Positions 62,757 to 64,000 of a stretch of 64,000 nt of DNA are shown in pieces. A model generated the notes under the pieces. That model saw nothing but the letters and a program-made list of their open reading frames with translations, was not told where the DNA came from and searched no databases. This DNA is from Eubacteriaceae bacterium. Lineage in GTDB: Bacteria; Bacillota; Clostridia; Lachnospirales; Lachnospiraceae. The DNA is taken from positions 124,001-188,000 of the forward strand of contig CAJTDQ010000004.1 in the NCBI GenBank assembly GCA_910574895.1, given 5' to 3'. The translations under genes and the position numbers were made by a program. Each line of letters opens with the position of its first letter. Position 1 is the stretch's first letter.

Positions 62757-63800
62757 ATGGGAAAAAAGATTATTGAGTTAAAGAATCTGTCAAAGAATTT
62801 TGATGATAATCAAGTACTAAAAGGCATAGATTTAAATATTTATGAGAATGAGTTTCTCACACTGTTAGGACCAAGTGGCTGCGGCAAGACTACCATATTG
62901 AGAATTATTGGTGGATTTGAGGAGCCAAGCCATGGGCAGGTGCTGTTTAATGGAAAGGATATAGCGAAAGTACCACCGTATAAGCGGGAAGTGAATACGG
63001 TGTTTCAAAAGTACGCGCTATTTCCTTTTTTAAATGTGTATGATAATGTAGCGTTTGGCTTGAATATCAAGAAAACGGATAAAAAAGAGATTGAAAAAAA
63101 AGTGACGAAGATACTGGAGCTTGTAGGTTTAAAAGGTTTTGAGAAAAGAGATGTTACAAGTCTTTCCGGTGGACAGCAGCAAAGAGTGGCGATTGCAAGG
63201 GCGTTGGTAAATGAACCGAAAGTACTGCTTTTGGATGAACCATTAGGAGCGTTAGATGCAAAACTTAGAAAGGGAATGCAGGCTGAGCTTAAGAAGATTC
63301 AGAAAGAAGTTGGCATTACCTTTATTTTTGTTACGCATGACCAGGAGGAGGCTCTGTCTATGTCAGATACCATTGTTGTTATGAATGATGGTGTGATACA
63401 GCAGATTGGAACACCAATGGATATTTATAATGAACCGGAGAACCGGTTCGTTGCGACATTTATTGGGGAGTCCAATATTATTGAAGGTGTTATGCCAAAA
63501 GACTGTATGGTTATTTTCGATAATGTAGAGTGGGAATGTGTCGACAAAGGCTTTAAAGAGAATGAGGAGATTGAGGTCGTACTCAGACCGGAAGATATGG
63601 ATGTGGTAGCTCCGGAAGACGGAAAGGTCAGAGGGACTATTGTCTCAAAAGTTTTTATGGGTGTGCACTATGAATATCTTGTGGAGACAGATATGAGAAA
63701 GTATAAGGTACATACAACAGAGGATATTAAAACGGGAACGGAAGTTGGTTTAACGATTGATCCTTTTGATATCCAGGTAATGCATAGGATGGAGAATTAG
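62757..63800 (+). CDS. potA: Spermidine/putrescine ABC transporter, ATP-binding protein
   Basis: 347 residues. Walker [16 protein letters not shown]-loop [13 protein letters not shown], signature [15 protein letters not shown], Walker [19 protein letters not shown]-loop [11 protein letters not shown], and a C-terminal TOBE domain ([15 protein letters not shown]). Powers polyamine import with the PotB permease that follows 8 bases later. The closest named homologues of this length and motif set are PotA; other CUT1-type importers are possible, but the PotB N-terminus supports it. Confidence 0.93.
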   Translation: MGKKIIELKNLSKNFDDNQVLKGIDLNIYENEFLTLLGPSGCGKTTILRIIGGFEEPSHGQVLFNGKDIAKVPPYKREVNTVFQKYALFPFLNVYDNVAFGLNIKKTDKKEIEKKVTKILELVGLKGFEKRDVTSLSGGQQQRVAIARALVNEPKVLLLDEPLGALDAKLRKGMQAELKKIQKEVGITFIFVTHDQEEALSMSDTIVVMNDGVIQQIGTPMDIYNEPENRFVATFIGESNIIEGVMPKDCMVIFDNVEWECVDKGFKENEEIEVVLRPEDMDVVAPEDGKVRGTIVSKVFMGVHYEYLVETDMRKYKVHTTEDIKTGTEVGLTIDPFDIQVMHRMEN

Positions 63801-63808
63801 GAGGGCTT

Positions 63809-64000
63809 ATGAATCATTATAAAGGTATGGTAAAGCCTTACGTGATATGGTCTCTTTTGCTGATTGCATTACCATTGTTTTTAATTGTTCTGTATTCTGT
63901 AACAACAGGAGACAATTCACTGCTTACCATTCATTTTACATTGGCGAATTTTAAGAAAATATTAGATCCGGTCTATGTGAGTGTTTTTGTAAAATCACTG
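63809..64000 (+). CDS. potB: PotB-type ABC transporter permease (right edge truncated)
   Basis: First 64 codons before the window end; frame open to the edge. Reads MNHYKGMVKPYVIWSLLLIA, a first membrane helix typical of the PotB/PotH inner-membrane subunit, then ANFKKILDPVYVSVFVKSL, which resembles the periplasm-facing start of the permease. AGGAGGG is 6 bases before the ATG at 63809, directly after potA. potC and potD presumably follow outside. Confidence 0.85.
   Translation, partial: MNHYKGMVKPYVIWSLLLIALPLFLIVLYSVTTGDNSLLTIHFTLANFKKILDPVYVSVFVKSL

Overview
The window looks like a chromosomal segment of an AT-rich, endospore-forming Gram-positive anaerobe of the class Clostridia, most likely family Lachnospiraceae (Roseburia/Eubacterium/Coprococcus-like). 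Reasons: the spoVT, hup, rqcP-yabP-yabQ-divIC, spoIIE, tilS-hpt-ftsH block in Bacillus/Clostridium gene order, class B sortase and LCP proteins, a FabK-type fatty-acid operon, indolepyruvate:ferredoxin oxidoreductase, and strong AAGGAGG ribosome binding sites with frequent TTG/GTG starts. The species cannot be fixed from sequence reading alone.

Layout. (1) 1-590: right end of an integrated mobile element, the tail of a large serine recombinase, visibly richer in G+C than what follows; it abuts a beheaded acyltransferase gene. (2) 614-9376: distal part of an exopolysaccharide locus (acyltransferase remnant, two GT2 glycosyltransferases, polysaccharide pyruvyl transferase, FrhB-like Fe-S protein, a DUF5011 surface protein and two tandem Wzz/tyrosine-kinase fusions), ending at a strong terminator. 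(3) 9433-20234: nucleotidyltransferase-fold protein, Lrp/AsnC regulator, membrane pyrophosphatase, a two-component system with a third gene, a CofE-like protein, a HigBA toxin-antitoxin pair whose toxin seems to start at AUU, and two spore/cell-wall hydrolases (LysM-GH18 and an Amidase_3 enzyme with a sigma-K-like promoter). (4) 20459-25137: ornithine carbamoyltransferase and SbcDC. (5) 25215-33319: sporulation/division/translation-quality block, with a sigma-G-like promoter at spoVT and a Spo0A-type, 21-bp-spacer promoter at spoIIE. (6) 33332-37808: cytoplasmic GH13 enzyme, then a leftward surface module (class B sortase, LCP protein with a His-rich tail, tiny SPKTG-anchored protein). (7) 37896-41870: tRNA-Tyr and tRNA-Leu behind a multi-hairpin leader, rpiB, a GNAT-like protein, a sodium:solute symporter. 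(8) 41871-43067: about 1.2 kb without a convincing gene, made of large foldback (MITE-like) repeats; a third relative lies at 59707. (9) 43214-54327: complete type II fatty-acid operon fabH-acp-fabK-fabD-fabG-fabF-accB-fabZ-accC-accDA(fused)-NPD oxidoreductase, followed by a TetR gene. (10) 54504-64000: iorAB, amidohydrolase, AMP-forming acyl-CoA ligase, YfhO-like membrane protein, and potA-potB (cut by the window edge).

The best candidates for something undescribed are the foldback repeat family, whose members sit directly after stop codons and share a bipartite core in opposite orientation; the multi-hairpin leader before the tRNAs; a putative operator shared by the symporter and acyl-CoA ligase promoters; the AUU-started toxin; and the tandem Wzz-kinases, one with a Tyr-Gly tail. 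All coordinates were read by eye; no database search was possible.
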